A stretch of 64,000 nt of DNA, taken from Collinsella aerofaciens (GTDB taxonomy: Bacteria > Actinomycetota > Coriobacteriia > Coriobacteriales > Coriobacteriaceae). The stretch spans positions 248,001 through 312,000 of the forward strand of contig NZ_CP024160.1 of assembly GCF_002736145.1 (NCBI RefSeq), written 5' to 3'. Under the pieces are notes generated by a model, which saw nothing but the letters and a program-made list of their open reading frames with translations, did no database searches and was not told the origin of the DNA. Shown here in pieces: positions 1-8,801 of the stretch. Each line of letters starts with the position of its first letter. Position 1 is the stretch's first letter. The position numbers and the translations under genes are program-made.

Positions 1-1
1 G

Positions 2-733
2 CATACGCGTTGGGCCTGTCGCGCGCTGCGCGCCGGAAAGGCCGTGCTGTGCGAAAAGCCGGCCGTTTTGAGTGAGGAAGAGGCTCTCTCGATTGCCTCC
101 GCCTCTCGCGAGCACGGCGTGCTGTTTATGGAGGCGATGAAGAATCGGTTTTGCCCGATGCGCACTCGCGTGAAGGGTTTGCTTGCGTCGGGCGAGCTCG
201 GCTGTATCGTCTCGATCGAAAGCGTGCAAAAACTCGATTATGGTGAGCCCCCTTCGAGTTATCTGCTCGATCCGTTGCAGGGTGGTTGTCTATATGACAT
301 GGGCTGCTATGCGGTCGGGTGGTTTGAGGATCTGCTTGCGGGTGCGTGCGATGTTTCGTCTCGTGAAGTTCGCTGGCGTGACGTATCGGGCGGCCGCGTG
401 GATTGGGCCGATGAGATCCATATGAGTGTCGGCGGTATACCTATTCATATGGTGTGCGACGGCAAAGCAGCATATGAAAGCCGCTTAACGATTGCCTGTG
501 AGCGGGGCTCGTTGGAAATCGAGCGTCTCCATCGCCCCGAGCTCGCTCATGTGAAGTATTCCGACGGACGAATGCTCGAAATAAATGCCCCGTTTGAGGT
601 CGATGATTTCTACGGCGAAGCTTCGCATGCGACCCAGCTCATCCGGGCGGGGAAACTCGAGAGTCCCGTCATGCCTCTTGCCGCCACGCAGCGCTGTGCG
701 CAGATCATCGATGCGATTCGCTTGACGCTCTAG
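2..733 (+). CDS. Gfo/Idh/MocA family oxidoreductase, C-terminal part (truncated by window start)
   Basis: The reading frame is open from the first bases of the window, so the gene starts upstream. About 243 residues are visible. The motif GKAVLCEKP near the start is the conserved EKP segment (catalytic-site lysine) of Gfo/Idh/MocA NAD(P)-dependent sugar or inositol dehydrogenases. The N-terminal Rossmann GxGxxG segment lies outside the window. The remainder fits the alpha/beta C-terminal domain that binds the substrate. Substrate cannot be told from sequence alone. Confidence 0.85.
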   Translation, partial: HTRWACRALRAGKAVLCEKPAVLSEEEALSIASASREHGVLFMEAMKNRFCPMRTRVKGLLASGELGCIVSIESVQKLDYGEPPSSYLLDPLQGGCLYDMGCYAVGWFEDLLAGACDVSSREVRWRDVSGGRVDWADEIHMSVGGIPIHMVCDGKAAYESRLTIACERGSLEIERLHRPELAHVKYSDGRMLEINAPFEVDDFYGEASHATQLIRAGKLESPVMPLAATQRCAQIIDAIRLTL

Positions 734-794
734 GCTGCGGTACTGGTGCTCAAGGGGGCTCGGCGGACCGTGCCCCTGATGCCCCTTTTATATC

Positions 795-857
795 TTGCGG
801 TGGAATACGGTCTGTTTGCGCCAAAATAAGGCACCAATAGACCGTATTTCACCGCAA
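795..857. repeat. Near-perfect 63-bp palindrome between genes
   Basis: Arms 795-813 and 839-857 are complementary at 18 of 19 positions. The 25-bp middle can pair further (TTGCGCC against GGCACCAA), leaving an AAAATAA loop. It ends 20 bp before the nfo start and has no T tract after it, so it is not a typical terminator. It could be a repeated extragenic palindrome or an operator. Confidence 0.6.
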
Positions 858-877
858 CTGATGAGGGGGAGCTGGAG

Positions 878-1744
878 ATGCTGACGATCGGGTGCCATCT
901 TTCGACAACGAAGGGCTATCGGGCAATGGGGGAGACGGCGTTGTCCATTGGTGCCAATACCTTTGCGTTCTTTACGCGCAACCCGCGCGGTGGCAAGGCA
1001 AAAGAACTTGACATGGATGACGTGGCGGCTCTGCGCGAGCTTATGGCACAAAACGACTTTGGACCGCTGGTGGCGCATGCCCCGTATACCTACAACCCCT
1101 GTTCTGCCAAAGAGCGGGCGCGCGAGTTTGCCTTGGAGGCAATGGCCGAGGACTTGCAGCGTCTGGAAGCACTGCCCGGCAACTACTACAACTTCCATCC
1201 CGGTGCGCATGTGGGACAGGGCTCCGACGTCGGCATTCAGATGATTGTCGACACGCTGTGCCAGGTGATGTTTGAGGGGCAGCAGACGACGGTATTACTC
1301 GAGACCATGGCAGGCAAGGGCACCGAGGTGGGCCGTAGCTTTGAAGAACTGGCGTGCATTATCGAGGGCGTTGCCGCCAAGCGCCCAGAGCTGTCCGATA
1401 AGCTGGGCGTTTGTTTGGACACCTGCCATGTGAGCGATGCCGGCTACGACATCATCCATGATCTGGACGGCGTACTCGACGAGTTCGACCGCGTGGTGGG
1501 TATCGATCGCTTGCATGCCGTACATATCAACGATTCGAAGAACCCTTGTGGCGCCCATAAAGATCGTCACGAGTGCATCGGCAAGGGATACCTTGGCAGC
1601 GAGGAATTTGGTGGCGGTATGCAGGTTATGCAGAATATTGTATCGAATGGCCGTTTGCGCGCATTGCCGTTCATTTTGGAGACACCGAACGAACTTGCAG
1701 GTTATGCAGCTGAAATCAAACTATTAAGGTCATTGCAGCAGTAA
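878..1744 (+). CDS. nfo: Deoxyribonuclease IV (endonuclease IV), AP endonuclease
   Basis: This 288-residue protein cleaves DNA 5' to abasic sites in base excision repair. It has the zinc-binding segments of the Nfo TIM-barrel family in order: [10 protein letters not shown] at the N-terminus, [32 protein letters not shown] and DRHECIGKG. The usual ENTAGQG segment reads ETMAGKG. Length is normal for the family (about 280). The ATG has a GGAG-type ribosome site. The gene stands alone between an oxidoreductase and an ABC operon. Confidence 0.95.
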   Translation: MLTIGCHLSTTKGYRAMGETALSIGANTFAFFTRNPRGGKAKELDMDDVAALRELMAQNDFGPLVAHAPYTYNPCSAKERAREFALEAMAEDLQRLEALPGNYYNFHPGAHVGQGSDVGIQMIVDTLCQVMFEGQQTTVLLETMAGKGTEVGRSFEELACIIEGVAAKRPELSDKLGVCLDTCHVSDAGYDIIHDLDGVLDEFDRVVGIDRLHAVHINDSKNPCGAHKDRHECIGKGYLGSEEFGGGMQVMQNIVSNGRLRALPFILETPNELAGYAAEIKLLRSLQQ

Positions 1745-1805
1745 TGACTGTCACAAAGTAGAGTCTTCCATTCACGTTATGGGTTTGTTTCAATCAGTTT
1801 TCTCA

Positions 1806-1834
1806 TTGCAGATTCGTAATTCCGGGTGCATAAT
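1806..1834 (+). promoter_or_regulatory. Sigma-70-type promoter of the amino acid ABC operon
   Basis: TTGCAG at 1806-1811 and CATAAT at 1829-1834 are separated by 17 bp. Transcription would start near 1841, about 50 bases ahead of the substrate-binding protein gene. Confidence 0.6.
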
Positions 1835-1891
1835 AGCCAACAGTTTTTGCAGACCTCTGAATCAAACGAGGTCACCGGAAGGAGACTGATT

Positions 1892-2752
1892 ATGAAGCTG
1901 AAGAAGCTCGGCGCATTTGCCGCCACGGGTGCTATGGCGCTCGCCCTTGCTCTGACGGGCTGCGGCTCGTCCAACGCCACCTCTGGTTCTGATGCCGGTT
2001 CCAGCAGCTCTGACGACGCTAAGGTCGAGAAGGTCGACGGCTCCAAGGAGTACGCGCTCGTCAAGGACGGTACGCTGACCGTCGGCACCTCTGCCGAGTA
2101 CGCGCCGTTTGAGTACAAGGATGACAACGGCGATTATCAGGGCTTTGACCTTGAGCTCATCAAGGCTATCGGCGACAAGCTGGGCCTGGATGTCGAGTAT
2201 GTCAACAATGACTTTGACACGCTGGTTCCGGGCGTCGCTTCGGGCGCCAAGTATGACGTCTCCATCGCGGCTATCACCGACACGCCCGAGCGTGAGAAGG
2301 AAGTCACTTTCTCCGATTCCTACTACATGGACGATCAGGCTATCGTGACCAAGGTCGATAACACCGACATCACGGCCGACAACTACAGCGAGAAGCTCAA
2401 CAACGCCGACGCTACCATCATCGTCCAGTCTGGCTCGACCGCCGAGGCCTTTGCCCAGGAGAACTTCCCCAAGGCCAAGATCGTCCCCTACAAGGACGCC
2501 ACCGAGTGCTTCAGCGCCCTGCAGTCCGATAAGGGCGACGCTGTAGTTACCAACCGCTCCGTTGCCAGCCAGCTGACCGCCGAGCAGTTCAACACCTGCC
2601 AGACCATCAAGCAGATCAGCACCGGCGAGGAGTACGCCATCGCCATCAACCAGGGCAATACCAAGCTCAAGGACGACATCAATCAGGCCATCAAGGACCT
2701 GACCGACGACGGTACCGTCGACGCCCTCATGGCTAAGTACAATATCAAGTAA
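1892..2752 (+). CDS. Polar amino acid ABC transporter substrate-binding lipoprotein
   Basis: This 286-residue extracellular solute-binding protein (family 3) captures an amino acid for the ABC importer encoded next. The ATG at 1892 follows an AAGGAG site and gives a lipoprotein signal peptide ending in LTGC, with the lipidated Cys at residue 24. A Ser/Asp-rich linker follows. The mature domain shows the family pattern GTSAEYAPFEY and later DTPEREKEVTFS. The gene is first in a three-gene operon with permease and ATPase. The specific amino acid cannot be assigned. Confidence 0.92.
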   Translation: MKLKKLGAFAATGAMALALALTGCGSSNATSGSDAGSSSSDDAKVEKVDGSKEYALVKDGTLTVGTSAEYAPFEYKDDNGDYQGFDLELIKAIGDKLGLDVEYVNNDFDTLVPGVASGAKYDVSIAAITDTPEREKEVTFSDSYYMDDQAIVTKVDNTDITADNYSEKLNNADATIIVQSGSTAEAFAQENFPKAKIVPYKDATECFSALQSDKGDAVVTNRSVASQLTAEQFNTCQTIKQISTGEEYAIAINQGNTKLKDDINQAIKDLTDDGTVDALMAKYNIK

Positions 2753-2774
2753 AATAGCTACTTGATTGCGCGCG

Positions 2775-2804
2775 GGCCCTTTCCGTTTTGCGGAGAGGGC
2801 CTTT
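2775..2804 (+). terminator. Hairpin between binding protein and permease genes
   Basis: An 11-bp stem (2775-2785 with 2791-2801, one G-U pair) has a TTTTG loop and is followed by TTT. It may attenuate read-through so that the binding protein is made in excess over the membrane parts. Confidence 0.55.
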
Positions 2805-2869
2805 GCGCTTCTCTTGACGGAGAGCGTTTCCGTCTCTTTTTGCCGGCAACTTCTACGATAGGAGCCACC

Positions 2870-4231
2870 TTGTCTCGACTGAACAAAGGGGCCGCGGAAC
2901 AGCGTTTTTCACTGCCCGCCTTGCTCCAAAAGCTAGCCTGCGTCATGGCCGTGGCGCTCGCGCTGGTGTGCGCGGGGGCATATGCGCCCACGACCGCCCA
3001 GGCGCTTGAGACCGCAAAGATTACCGCCCGACCCAACACCGGTTCGGGCAGCGCTGTGGTCGGCGGCACCGAGACGCGCGTTACCTGGGAAGTTCAGGCC
3101 GATGCCGACGAGGAGCTGAGCGGTCTTTCGCTGACGTTTGTTGACGGTACGACGTTTGACACCGATGACACGCGATTGACGATGCTCTCGGGCGAGGACC
3201 TCATGGATCGTACGCCCATGAAGCCCACGTGCAAGGCTGACGGCCAGACGCTCAAGATCGACTTTGGCGAGACGGCGCCTGCCGGCGGCTTTTTCCGTGT
3301 CGAGGTTTACGGCGTGACGTTTCCCGTCGAGGGCGGCGAAGAGGCCTTTAGCGGCACCTATACGCTCGCCGACGGTTCGACCAAGAAGATTTCTAAGATT
3401 CCTTCCGTCGAGATTAAGGGCGTGACGGCTTTCGATAACTTCCTGGCCGATCTTAAGGAGCAGCCGTGGGTCGAGGCCTGGAACTCCAATATGTTCCTGC
3501 GCTTGTTCTTGAACCCGGTCATTTTGGTCCAAAGCCTGCCGATCGTCTTCAAGGGCTTCCTTATGTCGCTCTCGATTGTGCTTGTGGCGTTTCCGCTGGC
3601 GATCCCCTTTGGCTTTGTCCTGTCGCTCATGCGCATATCCAAATCGCGCATCCTGCGTTGCCTTGCCGGCATCTACGTGAATGTCATCCGCGGTACGCCG
3701 GCGTTCCTGCAGATCTATATTGCATTCTTTGGTCTGCCGCTTGCCGGCGTCAAGGTGGACGACTATGTCCTGGGCGTTATCGTCATGGCCATGAACTCGT
3801 CTGCGTACCTGTGCGAGATTTTCCGTGCCGGTATTCAATCGATCCCCAAGGGTCAAAACGAGGCTGCTCGCTCGCTGGGCATGAATGCCTTCCAGACGCT
3901 GCTCTACGTTATGATTCCGCAGACGTTCCGCAATGTCCTGCCTACGCTGACCAGCGAGTTTATCCTGCTTTACAAGGATACGTCGCTGCTTGCGGCCGTG
4001 GGCGTGGTCGAGATCGTCATGAACGCCCGCACCATCGTGGCCACGACGGGCTCCATTACGCCGTATGTGGTTGCCGCCCTGTTCTATCTGGTCATTACCC
4101 TGCCGCTTGCGCGCTTGGTGAGCGGTCTTGAGGCGAGGCTTTTGGGTACGGCCGAAACCAAGAAGAAGCGTCCCGCCAAGAGCGCTGGACAGGTTGTCGC
4201 GACGCCCGCCGATCACATCGCCGGTCTGTAA
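2870..4231 (+). CDS. Amino acid ABC transporter permease with N-terminal extracytoplasmic domain
   Basis: The TTG at 2870 follows a TAGGAG site and gives 453 residues; an upstream in-frame start lacks a ribosome site. Residues 1-45 form a signal-like membrane segment. Residues about 45-190 form a beta-rich domain with no motif I recognise. From about residue 230 the protein is a HisM/GlnP-type permease with several membrane helices and the EAA loop (NEAARSLGMN, near residue 330) that contacts the ATPase. Such permeases are usually 220-240 residues, so the front domain is an addition. It lies directly before the ATPase gene. Confidence 0.85.
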   Translation: MSRLNKGAAEQRFSLPALLQKLACVMAVALALVCAGAYAPTTAQALETAKITARPNTGSGSAVVGGTETRVTWEVQADADEELSGLSLTFVDGTTFDTDDTRLTMLSGEDLMDRTPMKPTCKADGQTLKIDFGETAPAGGFFRVEVYGVTFPVEGGEEAFSGTYTLADGSTKKISKIPSVEIKGVTAFDNFLADLKEQPWVEAWNSNMFLRLFLNPVILVQSLPIVFKGFLMSLSIVLVAFPLAIPFGFVLSLMRISKSRILRCLAGIYVNVIRGTPAFLQIYIAFFGLPLAGVKVDDYVLGVIVMAMNSSAYLCEIFRAGIQSIPKGQNEAARSLGMNAFQTLLYVMIPQTFRNVLPTLTSEFILLYKDTSLLAAVGVVEIVMNARTIVATTGSITPYVVAALFYLVITLPLARLVSGLEARLLGTAETKKKRPAKSAGQVVATPADHIAGL

Positions 4232-4243
4232 GGAGGTCCTATC

Positions 4244-4996
4244 ATGAGCGAAACCAATAACTCGAACGAGGTCGTTGTCAGTATCAAGAACCTCCAGAAG
4301 GCCTTTGGCGACAACGTGGTCCTGCGCGATATCGATCTGGATGTGCACAAGGGCGAGGTCGTTGTGGTCTTGGGCCCCTCGGGCTCGGGCAAGTCGACGA
4401 TGCTTCGCTGCATCAACCGTCTGGAGCATCCCACGAGTGGCTCTATTGTCGTTGAGGGCGTGGACGTGTGCGCCAAGGGTGTCGACCTTAACAAGGTGCG
4501 CACGCATCTGGGTATGGTGTTCCAGCAGTTCAATTTGTTCCCGCACCTGTCAGTCAAAAAGAACGTCATGCTTGCGCAGCAGAAGGTGCTCAAGCGCAGC
4601 AAGGAAGAGGCCGAGAAGATTGCCGTCGAGGAGCTGACCAAGGTCGGTCTTGCCGAGCGTATCGACTTTATGCCGAGCCAGCTCTCGGGCGGCCAGCAGC
4701 AGCGCGTTGCCATCGCCCGCGCCCTGTCGATGAACCCGCACGTCATGCTCTTTGACGAGGCCACCTCGGCGCTCGACCCCGAGCTCGTGCGCGACGTCCT
4801 GGGCGTCATGCGCGACTTGGCGCGCGAAGGCATGACCATGATCGTGGTGACGCACGAGATGGGCTTTGCCCGCGATGTCGCCGACCGCGTCGTCTTTATG
4901 GACGGCGGCGTCATTGTGGAAGAGGGTACGCCGAGCGAGGTCTTCGACCACCCCAAGAGCGAGCGCACCAAGGCGTTCTTGGGCAATATCTCGTAG
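4244..4996 (+). CDS. Amino acid ABC transporter ATP-binding protein (GlnQ-type)
   Basis: This 250-residue ATPase powers the importer encoded by the two preceding genes. It has Walker [10 protein letters not shown] at residues 44-52, the Q-loop, the signature LSGGQQQR, Walker [12 protein letters not shown] and the switch histidine in VVTHEM. The length and the LSGGQQQR signature are typical of polar amino acid transporters. The start has an AAGGAGG site 12 bases after the permease stop. A strong terminator closes the operon. Confidence 0.95.
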   Translation: MSETNNSNEVVVSIKNLQKAFGDNVVLRDIDLDVHKGEVVVVLGPSGSGKSTMLRCINRLEHPTSGSIVVEGVDVCAKGVDLNKVRTHLGMVFQQFNLFPHLSVKKNVMLAQQKVLKRSKEEAEKIAVEELTKVGLAERIDFMPSQLSGGQQQRVAIARALSMNPHVMLFDEATSALDPELVRDVLGVMRDLAREGMTMIVVTHEMGFARDVADRVVFMDGGVIVEEGTPSEVFDHPKSERTKAFLGNIS

Positions 4997-5017
4997 CCGG
5001 TTGATGTAACTTCCGTT

Positions 5018-5061
5018 ACAAAAGAGCGGGGCTGGACTTGAATCCAGCCCCGCTCTTTTGT
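5018..5061. terminator. Bidirectional terminator after the ABC operon and flavodoxin
   Basis: A perfect 19-bp stem (5018-5036 with 5043-5061) has a 6-base loop. A run of A on one side and T on the other lets it serve both the forward ABC operon and the reverse flavodoxin operon. Confidence 0.9.
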
Positions 5062-5109
5062 AGGGATGGGGATGCCTGTGATGCAGGCTCTCTTGGAGGC
5101 CTGGTTTCG

Positions 5110-5529
5110 TTACGCGAGCTCGGCTCCGAGGGCCTTGCAAGCGGTCTCGCCCTCGTCGTCGGGCGCGTCGTAGCAAATGGCGGAGTCCACGACGTTGACG
5201 CCGGCCTCGTCGGCGTCGGCCTTCCAGTTGTCCATCCACTCGCCCTCGGCCCACGAATAGGAGCCAAAGAGGACGACCTTCTTGTCGCCGAGGGTCTCCT
5301 TGACCTCGTCCCACATAGGCTGAAACTCGTCATACTCAAGCTCCTCGGAGCCCATGGCGGGGCAGCCGAAGGCGAAGGCATCATATTCGGCGGCCTTGTC
5401 GGCAGAGAAGTCGGCGCAGGGGATGACCTCAGTCTCGGCCCCCGCGGACGTGGCGCCTTCGGCGACAAGGTTTGCCATGGCCTCGGTATTGCCCGTGCCG
5501 CTCCAGTAGATGACGGCGATCTTGCTCAT
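5110..5529 (-). CDS. Flavodoxin
   Basis: This 139-residue protein is a short-chain flavodoxin, an FMN electron carrier that often replaces ferredoxin. The N-terminal phosphate-binding loop YWSGTGNTE is the hallmark. Loops around the flavin ring (GCPAMGSEE, FGSYSWAEGEW) are also present. The start has a GAAAGGA site. It is second in an operon with a DUF3793 protein 45 bp upstream. This neighbour and a DtxR-like box upstream suggest expression under metal limitation, which is an inference. Confidence 0.93.
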   Translation of the reverse strand: MSKIAVIYWSGTGNTEAMANLVAEGATSAGAETEVIPCADFSADKAAEYDAFAFGCPAMGSEELEYDEFQPMWDEVKETLGDKKVVLFGSYSWAEGEWMDNWKADADEAGVNVVDSAICYDAPDDEGETACKALGAELA

Positions 5530-5574
5530 GTTTTGTCCTTTCGGTCGTGCGGCGCTTGCCGCGGCTTGTACGTT

Positions 5575-6279
5575 CTATCGGGTTGCCTGGGCAAGTTGCG
5601 CCAGGCTGCAGCCCTGCTGATAGATAAAAGTGAAGTATTGGGTGCAGGCACGGTAGGCATCAAACGTCGCAAGCGCCTGCTCGACATTTGCGTAGACCTT
5701 CCAGGCCCCAAAGACCTTGTAGTTCTCGCCGCGCTGGACGATAAACTCGTGCACGTCTTCGTAGGGATATCCAAGGAAGTAGCCTATTTCGTGCGGAAAC
5801 TCGCAGGTACAGTCTTTGCTGCAGCTAGCTTGCTGGGGTAGTGCGCATCGAGTCTGGCTGCAGGCGCATTCCGCGACGTTATTGCTCGCGAGCGTGATGC
5901 GTGATGCCAAATGCACAAGGCATGTCGAAAGGTCTCTCGTGTCGTAGCCTTCCGAGGTGAGCGCCGTTTGGGCGCGAGGGTCTGCGAAATAGGTGGTGAG
6001 GCTTTTGGCTCGGTACGCGTACACGAGCGCTCCGCAGGGCCGCCAGACCAAAACACTCAGGTGGATGCCGAGCGGGTCAAGCTCGCGATTGCACTGGGCG
6101 ATAACGTTGAGCAGGCGTGCTCGGCGTTCTGCGATGGTTTCGGTTGTGGTCGAGCCGTCCCCGTGGGCGTAGGTGCCTGGATAGGTAAAGAGCGATGCCG
6201 GCTTGATGCCCGCGAGCGTGGGAGAGCAGTTGCGCACGACTGCTGCCTGAAACGTTGGGATGTCTATGGTTCGAGTCAC
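5575..6279 (-). CDS. DUF3793 family protein
   Basis: This 234-residue protein has the family segments I recognise from DUF3793: the C-terminal FLGYPYEDV and GENYKVFGAWKVY. A Cys-rich stretch (CACSQTRCAL, CSKDCTCEF) lies in the middle and may bind metal. The GTG start at 6279 has an AAGGAG site. Family members often sit beside flavodoxin or iron-related genes, as here. No biochemical role is established to my knowledge. Confidence 0.85.
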   Translation of the reverse strand: MTRTIDIPTFQAAVVRNCSPTLAGIKPASLFTYPGTYAHGDGSTTTETIAERRARLLNVIAQCNRELDPLGIHLSVLVWRPCGALVYAYRAKSLTTYFADPRAQTALTSEGYDTRDLSTCLVHLASRITLASNNVAECACSQTRCALPQQASCSKDCTCEFPHEIGYFLGYPYEDVHEFIVQRGENYKVFGAWKVYANVEQALATFDAYRACTQYFTFIYQQGCSLAQLAQATR

Positions 6280-6302
6280 GGCGCTCCTTACGGATCTAAA
6301 CT

Positions 6303-6345
6303 GTTAGCCTAGGAAAACTTATACACGAAAGTAAGCCATGGTCAA
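6303..6345 (-). promoter_or_regulatory. Promoter of the DUF3793-flavodoxin operon with a DtxR/IdeR-like half site
   Basis: Read on the minus strand, TTGACC (6345-6340) and TATAAG (6323-6318) are 16 bp apart. Just downstream, 6303-6318 contains TAGGCTAAC, which matches the core of the DtxR/IdeR iron box but not its flanks. The promoter is fairly convincing; the operator is tentative. Confidence 0.45.
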
Positions 6346-6371
6346 CAAAAAAGTTTGAAGAGGGAAACTAA

Positions 6372-6424
6372 TTGACCGAACAGACATGATTTTGGGTTAA
6401 GATGGGGACACCCCATGGGGGTAT
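6372..6424 (+). promoter_or_regulatory. Promoter region with CsoR-type operator for the metal-binding protein
   Basis: The palindromic core ACACCCCATGGGGGTAT at 6408-6424 resembles CsoR-family operators (TACCCC followed by GGGGTA). It lies just after a TAAGAT box at 6398-6403, where a repressor would block transcription. The TTGACC at 6372-6377 is 20 bp away, longer than ideal. The gene it precedes encodes a copper-chaperone-like domain, which supports the reading. Confidence 0.5.
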
Positions 6425-6453
6425 CTAGATAGTGCTACTTGAAAGGGGAGCGC

Positions 6454-6837
6454 ATGAGTGACTTGCTCAACCCTGCGAATCTCATCGTGCTGGCCGTCAT
6501 TGCCGTCGGCATGTTTTTTGGACTGCGTCGCATTGCCGCTTCGACACACGGGAAGAGTTGCTGCAGCGATGGTACGAGCGGCAAGAAGGCCAAAAAGGTT
6601 GTTGTGGTGGATACCGATGCGTCACACTATCCCTATAGCGATGAGCTGCTCATCGGCGGCATGAGCTGTGACGGCTGCGCTCAGAACGTAGCCAATGCTC
6701 TCAATGCGCTGGATGGCGTGTGGGCAACGGTGACGTATGCGGACCACACGGCACGCGTGCGCTCTAAGCAGCCGGTTGATCGTGATGTCCTCGAGACGGC
6801 CGTGAAAGACGCGGGCTACTACGTCATGACGCTGTAG
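6454..6837 (+). CDS. Membrane-anchored heavy-metal-associated (CopZ-like) domain protein
   Basis: The ATG at 6454 follows an AAGGGGAG site and gives 127 residues. Residues 8-25 form one membrane segment. A Cys-Cys pair follows (KSCCSDG). Residues about 60-127 form an HMA domain with the metal-binding loop GMSCDGC. It probably binds Cu(I) or a similar ion at the membrane; no partner P-type ATPase is in the window. The upstream CsoR-like operator suggests metal or sulfide induction. Confidence 0.85.
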   Translation: MSDLLNPANLIVLAVIAVGMFFGLRRIAASTHGKSCCSDGTSGKKAKKVVVVDTDASHYPYSDELLIGGMSCDGCAQNVANALNALDGVWATVTYADHTARVRSKQPVDRDVLETAVKDAGYYVMTL

Positions 6838-6863
6838 GCGCCGCCCTGGATGCGCTTCCTTGG

Positions 6864-7289
6864 CTAGGCTCGTCCGCGCAGTTCGATGTCTTGGATGTCG
6901 TCGAAGTCGATGGCGATGTCTTTGAGTTTGAGGAGCTTGAAGGCGGGGAGCGCCTCGTCGAGGATGCCGGTGCGGCTGCGATAGCCGTATGTATCGTAAT
7001 AGGTGACACGAATCAAGTCGCCACGTTTGAGGCCCTCGAGCTTTTTAGAAAGCACGAGGGCTTTTTCTTCCGTGAGCTCACGTTTTGGCTCGACGGTGAT
7101 TTCCTGCTTGCGCACGAGTTCGTAGTATCCCGTGAGGGCGGCAAAGGGCATAAACTGTGCGGCGCGGTTGGCGCGCACGGCACCGTTGGCAGTGAGGTTG
7201 GGGTCGGCGGCGCGGCGTCTACCCTCGGGGTCCGCCAAGCGCTCGAAGGCGGTCGGCGGGCGCACGGGCTGCTGCTTGGGTTTAGGCAC
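6864..7289 (-). CDS. YolD-like protein
   Basis: This 141-residue protein resembles the YolD-like family. It contains RAAQFMPFAALTGYYE, the family's typical NRAAQFxPFxAL pattern. I start it at the GTG at 7289 because GGAGG lies five bases upstream; a TTG four codons earlier has no site. It overlaps the end of the polymerase gene by 8 bp, so the two are translationally coupled. In Bacillus, yolD genes pair with Y-family polymerases (YqjW, UvrX), with unknown function. Confidence 0.85.
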   Translation of the reverse strand: MPKPKQQPVRPPTAFERLADPEGRRRAADPNLTANGAVRANRAAQFMPFAALTGYYELVRKQEITVEPKRELTEEKALVLSKKLEGLKRGDLIRVTYYDTYGYRSRTGILDEALPAFKLLKLKDIAIDFDDIQDIELRGRA

Positions 7290-8787
7290 GATGTCCTCCA
7301 ACTTGGTCGTTGCGTTCGCGCGCGGTGGCGCCGGCGGTAAAGCTTAATCCCTTGACGAGCGCGTTCTTGCCGTACTTGCCTTTCACGGCCAGGACGGCGC
7401 GCGCCAGGTCGCGCTCGCGCTTATCGGCCTCGATATCGCTGAACAGATCGATGGTGGCAAATTCCTCGGGCATGAGGTTGCCAAATTCCAGGTTGATGCG
7501 CTTGACCGGTCGTTTGGGATCGACCGTTTGTGCCCAAAGGTCATCGAAATACCCCATGATCTTCTTAAACGAATTAGTGCGCTCGGGCAGCTTGCGCGAG
7601 GCGTTGGAGTGCGCAAAGAGCGCGGCATAGCCACCACGCGGTTTGCCGCCGTGTTCGCCCACAAAGATGCCATCGATTGCCTGCGCTTCGCGCACCAGAC
7701 GACGCCTTTCGTCATCGCGCTGGACGGGCTTGGGAGCACGGGGCGCGAGCTCGGGGCCGGCGGTTGCGGTGGGTTCGATGCTCGATGTGCTCGAGCGCAA
7801 GTGCCCGCAGCCGTCTATATACTGCGCCGTGCCGCTGGCGTTGAGCCGGCGTATGTCGGCGCGCTCGCTTGCATAGCCCACAAAGAGCGAGATGCTGTCG
7901 CACACCACGTGCTTGTCGATCAAATCCAGCACGGCGGCATCGACCATTTCGCGCAAGACGGTGTAGGCCTGCTCGTAGGCATAGCCCTTCGAGAGCACCT
8001 GCCCCGTGGTGGTCGAGGTCGCTTGCGGGCGATAAGCTTGGATATCGGCGATGGTTGTCGGCTCGCGCCCGAAGGCATGGTCGATGAGATATTCGGCATT
8101 GACGCCGAGCTCGTCGTAAAGCAGGTTTTCGTCGAGCGCCGCGACGCCCATCAGATCGTAGACGCCGTATTTCTCGAGGCGGGCTGCCACGCCGGGACCG
8201 ATGCCCCAGACATCGGTGATGGGACGATGGGGCCAGATCTCCTTGCGAAAGGTCTCGTCGTCGAGTATGCCGATGCGGTTGGGTGCGTGCTTGGCGGTAA
8301 TGTCGAGCGCTACCTTGGCCTGGAATAGGTTGGGGCCGATGCCGACCGTCGCCGTGATGCCGGTGCGCGCGAGGACCTCGTCGCGCAGCGTGCAGGCGAA
8401 CCCTTCCGCATCTGTGTGATAGAGGTCCAGATAGGGCGTCACGTCGATAAAGCACTCATCGATGGAGTAGACGTGCACGTCCTGGGGGCTGACGTATTCC
8501 AGATAGATACCGTAGATTTTCGCCGACACCTCCATGTAATGCTGCATGCGCGGTACGGCCGTGATGTAGTCGATGCCATCGGGAATCTCAAATAGGCGGC
8601 AGCGGTTGTGAATCCCTAAGTCCTTCATAGCCTGTGTGATGGCGAGGCAGATGGTCGTGCGCCCGCGCGATTCGTCGGCAACGACCAGGTTGGTGGTGAG
8701 CGGATCGAGCCCACGGTCGACGCACTCGACGCTGGCATAAAACGTCTTGAGGTCGATGCAGATATAGGTGTGCTGCTCGTGCGCCAT
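7282..8787 (-). CDS. Y-family DNA polymerase (UvrX/DinB type), translesion synthesis
   Basis: This 501-residue polymerase copies across damaged DNA. It has the ImpB/MucB/SamB layout: an N-terminal catalytic Asp segment (ICIDLKTFYASVE), then YSIDECFIDVT with the paired acidic residues, the helix-hairpin-helix region (DVWGIGPGVAARLEKYGV), and a little-finger domain to about residue 400. The ATG at 8787 has an AAAGGA site. Partnership with YolD matches the UvrX/YqjW branch. Two LexA-like boxes overlap its promoter. Confidence 0.93.
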   Translation of the reverse strand: MAHEQHTYICIDLKTFYASVECVDRGLDPLTTNLVVADESRGRTTICLAITQAMKDLGIHNRCRLFEIPDGIDYITAVPRMQHYMEVSAKIYGIYLEYVSPQDVHVYSIDECFIDVTPYLDLYHTDAEGFACTLRDEVLARTGITATVGIGPNLFQAKVALDITAKHAPNRIGILDDETFRKEIWPHRPITDVWGIGPGVAARLEKYGVYDLMGVAALDENLLYDELGVNAEYLIDHAFGREPTTIADIQAYRPQATSTTTGQVLSKGYAYEQAYTVLREMVDAAVLDLIDKHVVCDSISLFVGYASERADIRRLNASGTAQYIDGCGHLRSSTSSIEPTATAGPELAPRAPKPVQRDDERRRLVREAQAIDGIFVGEHGGKPRGGYAALFAHSNASRKLPERTNSFKKIMGYFDDLWAQTVDPKRPVKRINLEFGNLMPEEFATIDLFSDIEADKRERDLARAVLAVKGKYGKNALVKGLSFTAGATARERNDQVGGHRA

Positions 8788-8801
8788 CCGTGTCCTTTCA
8801 T

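Noticed and set aside
2933-4546. A 537-codon open frame antisense to the ABC permease and ATPase
   Set aside because: Both forward genes have clear family motifs; the reverse product does not.
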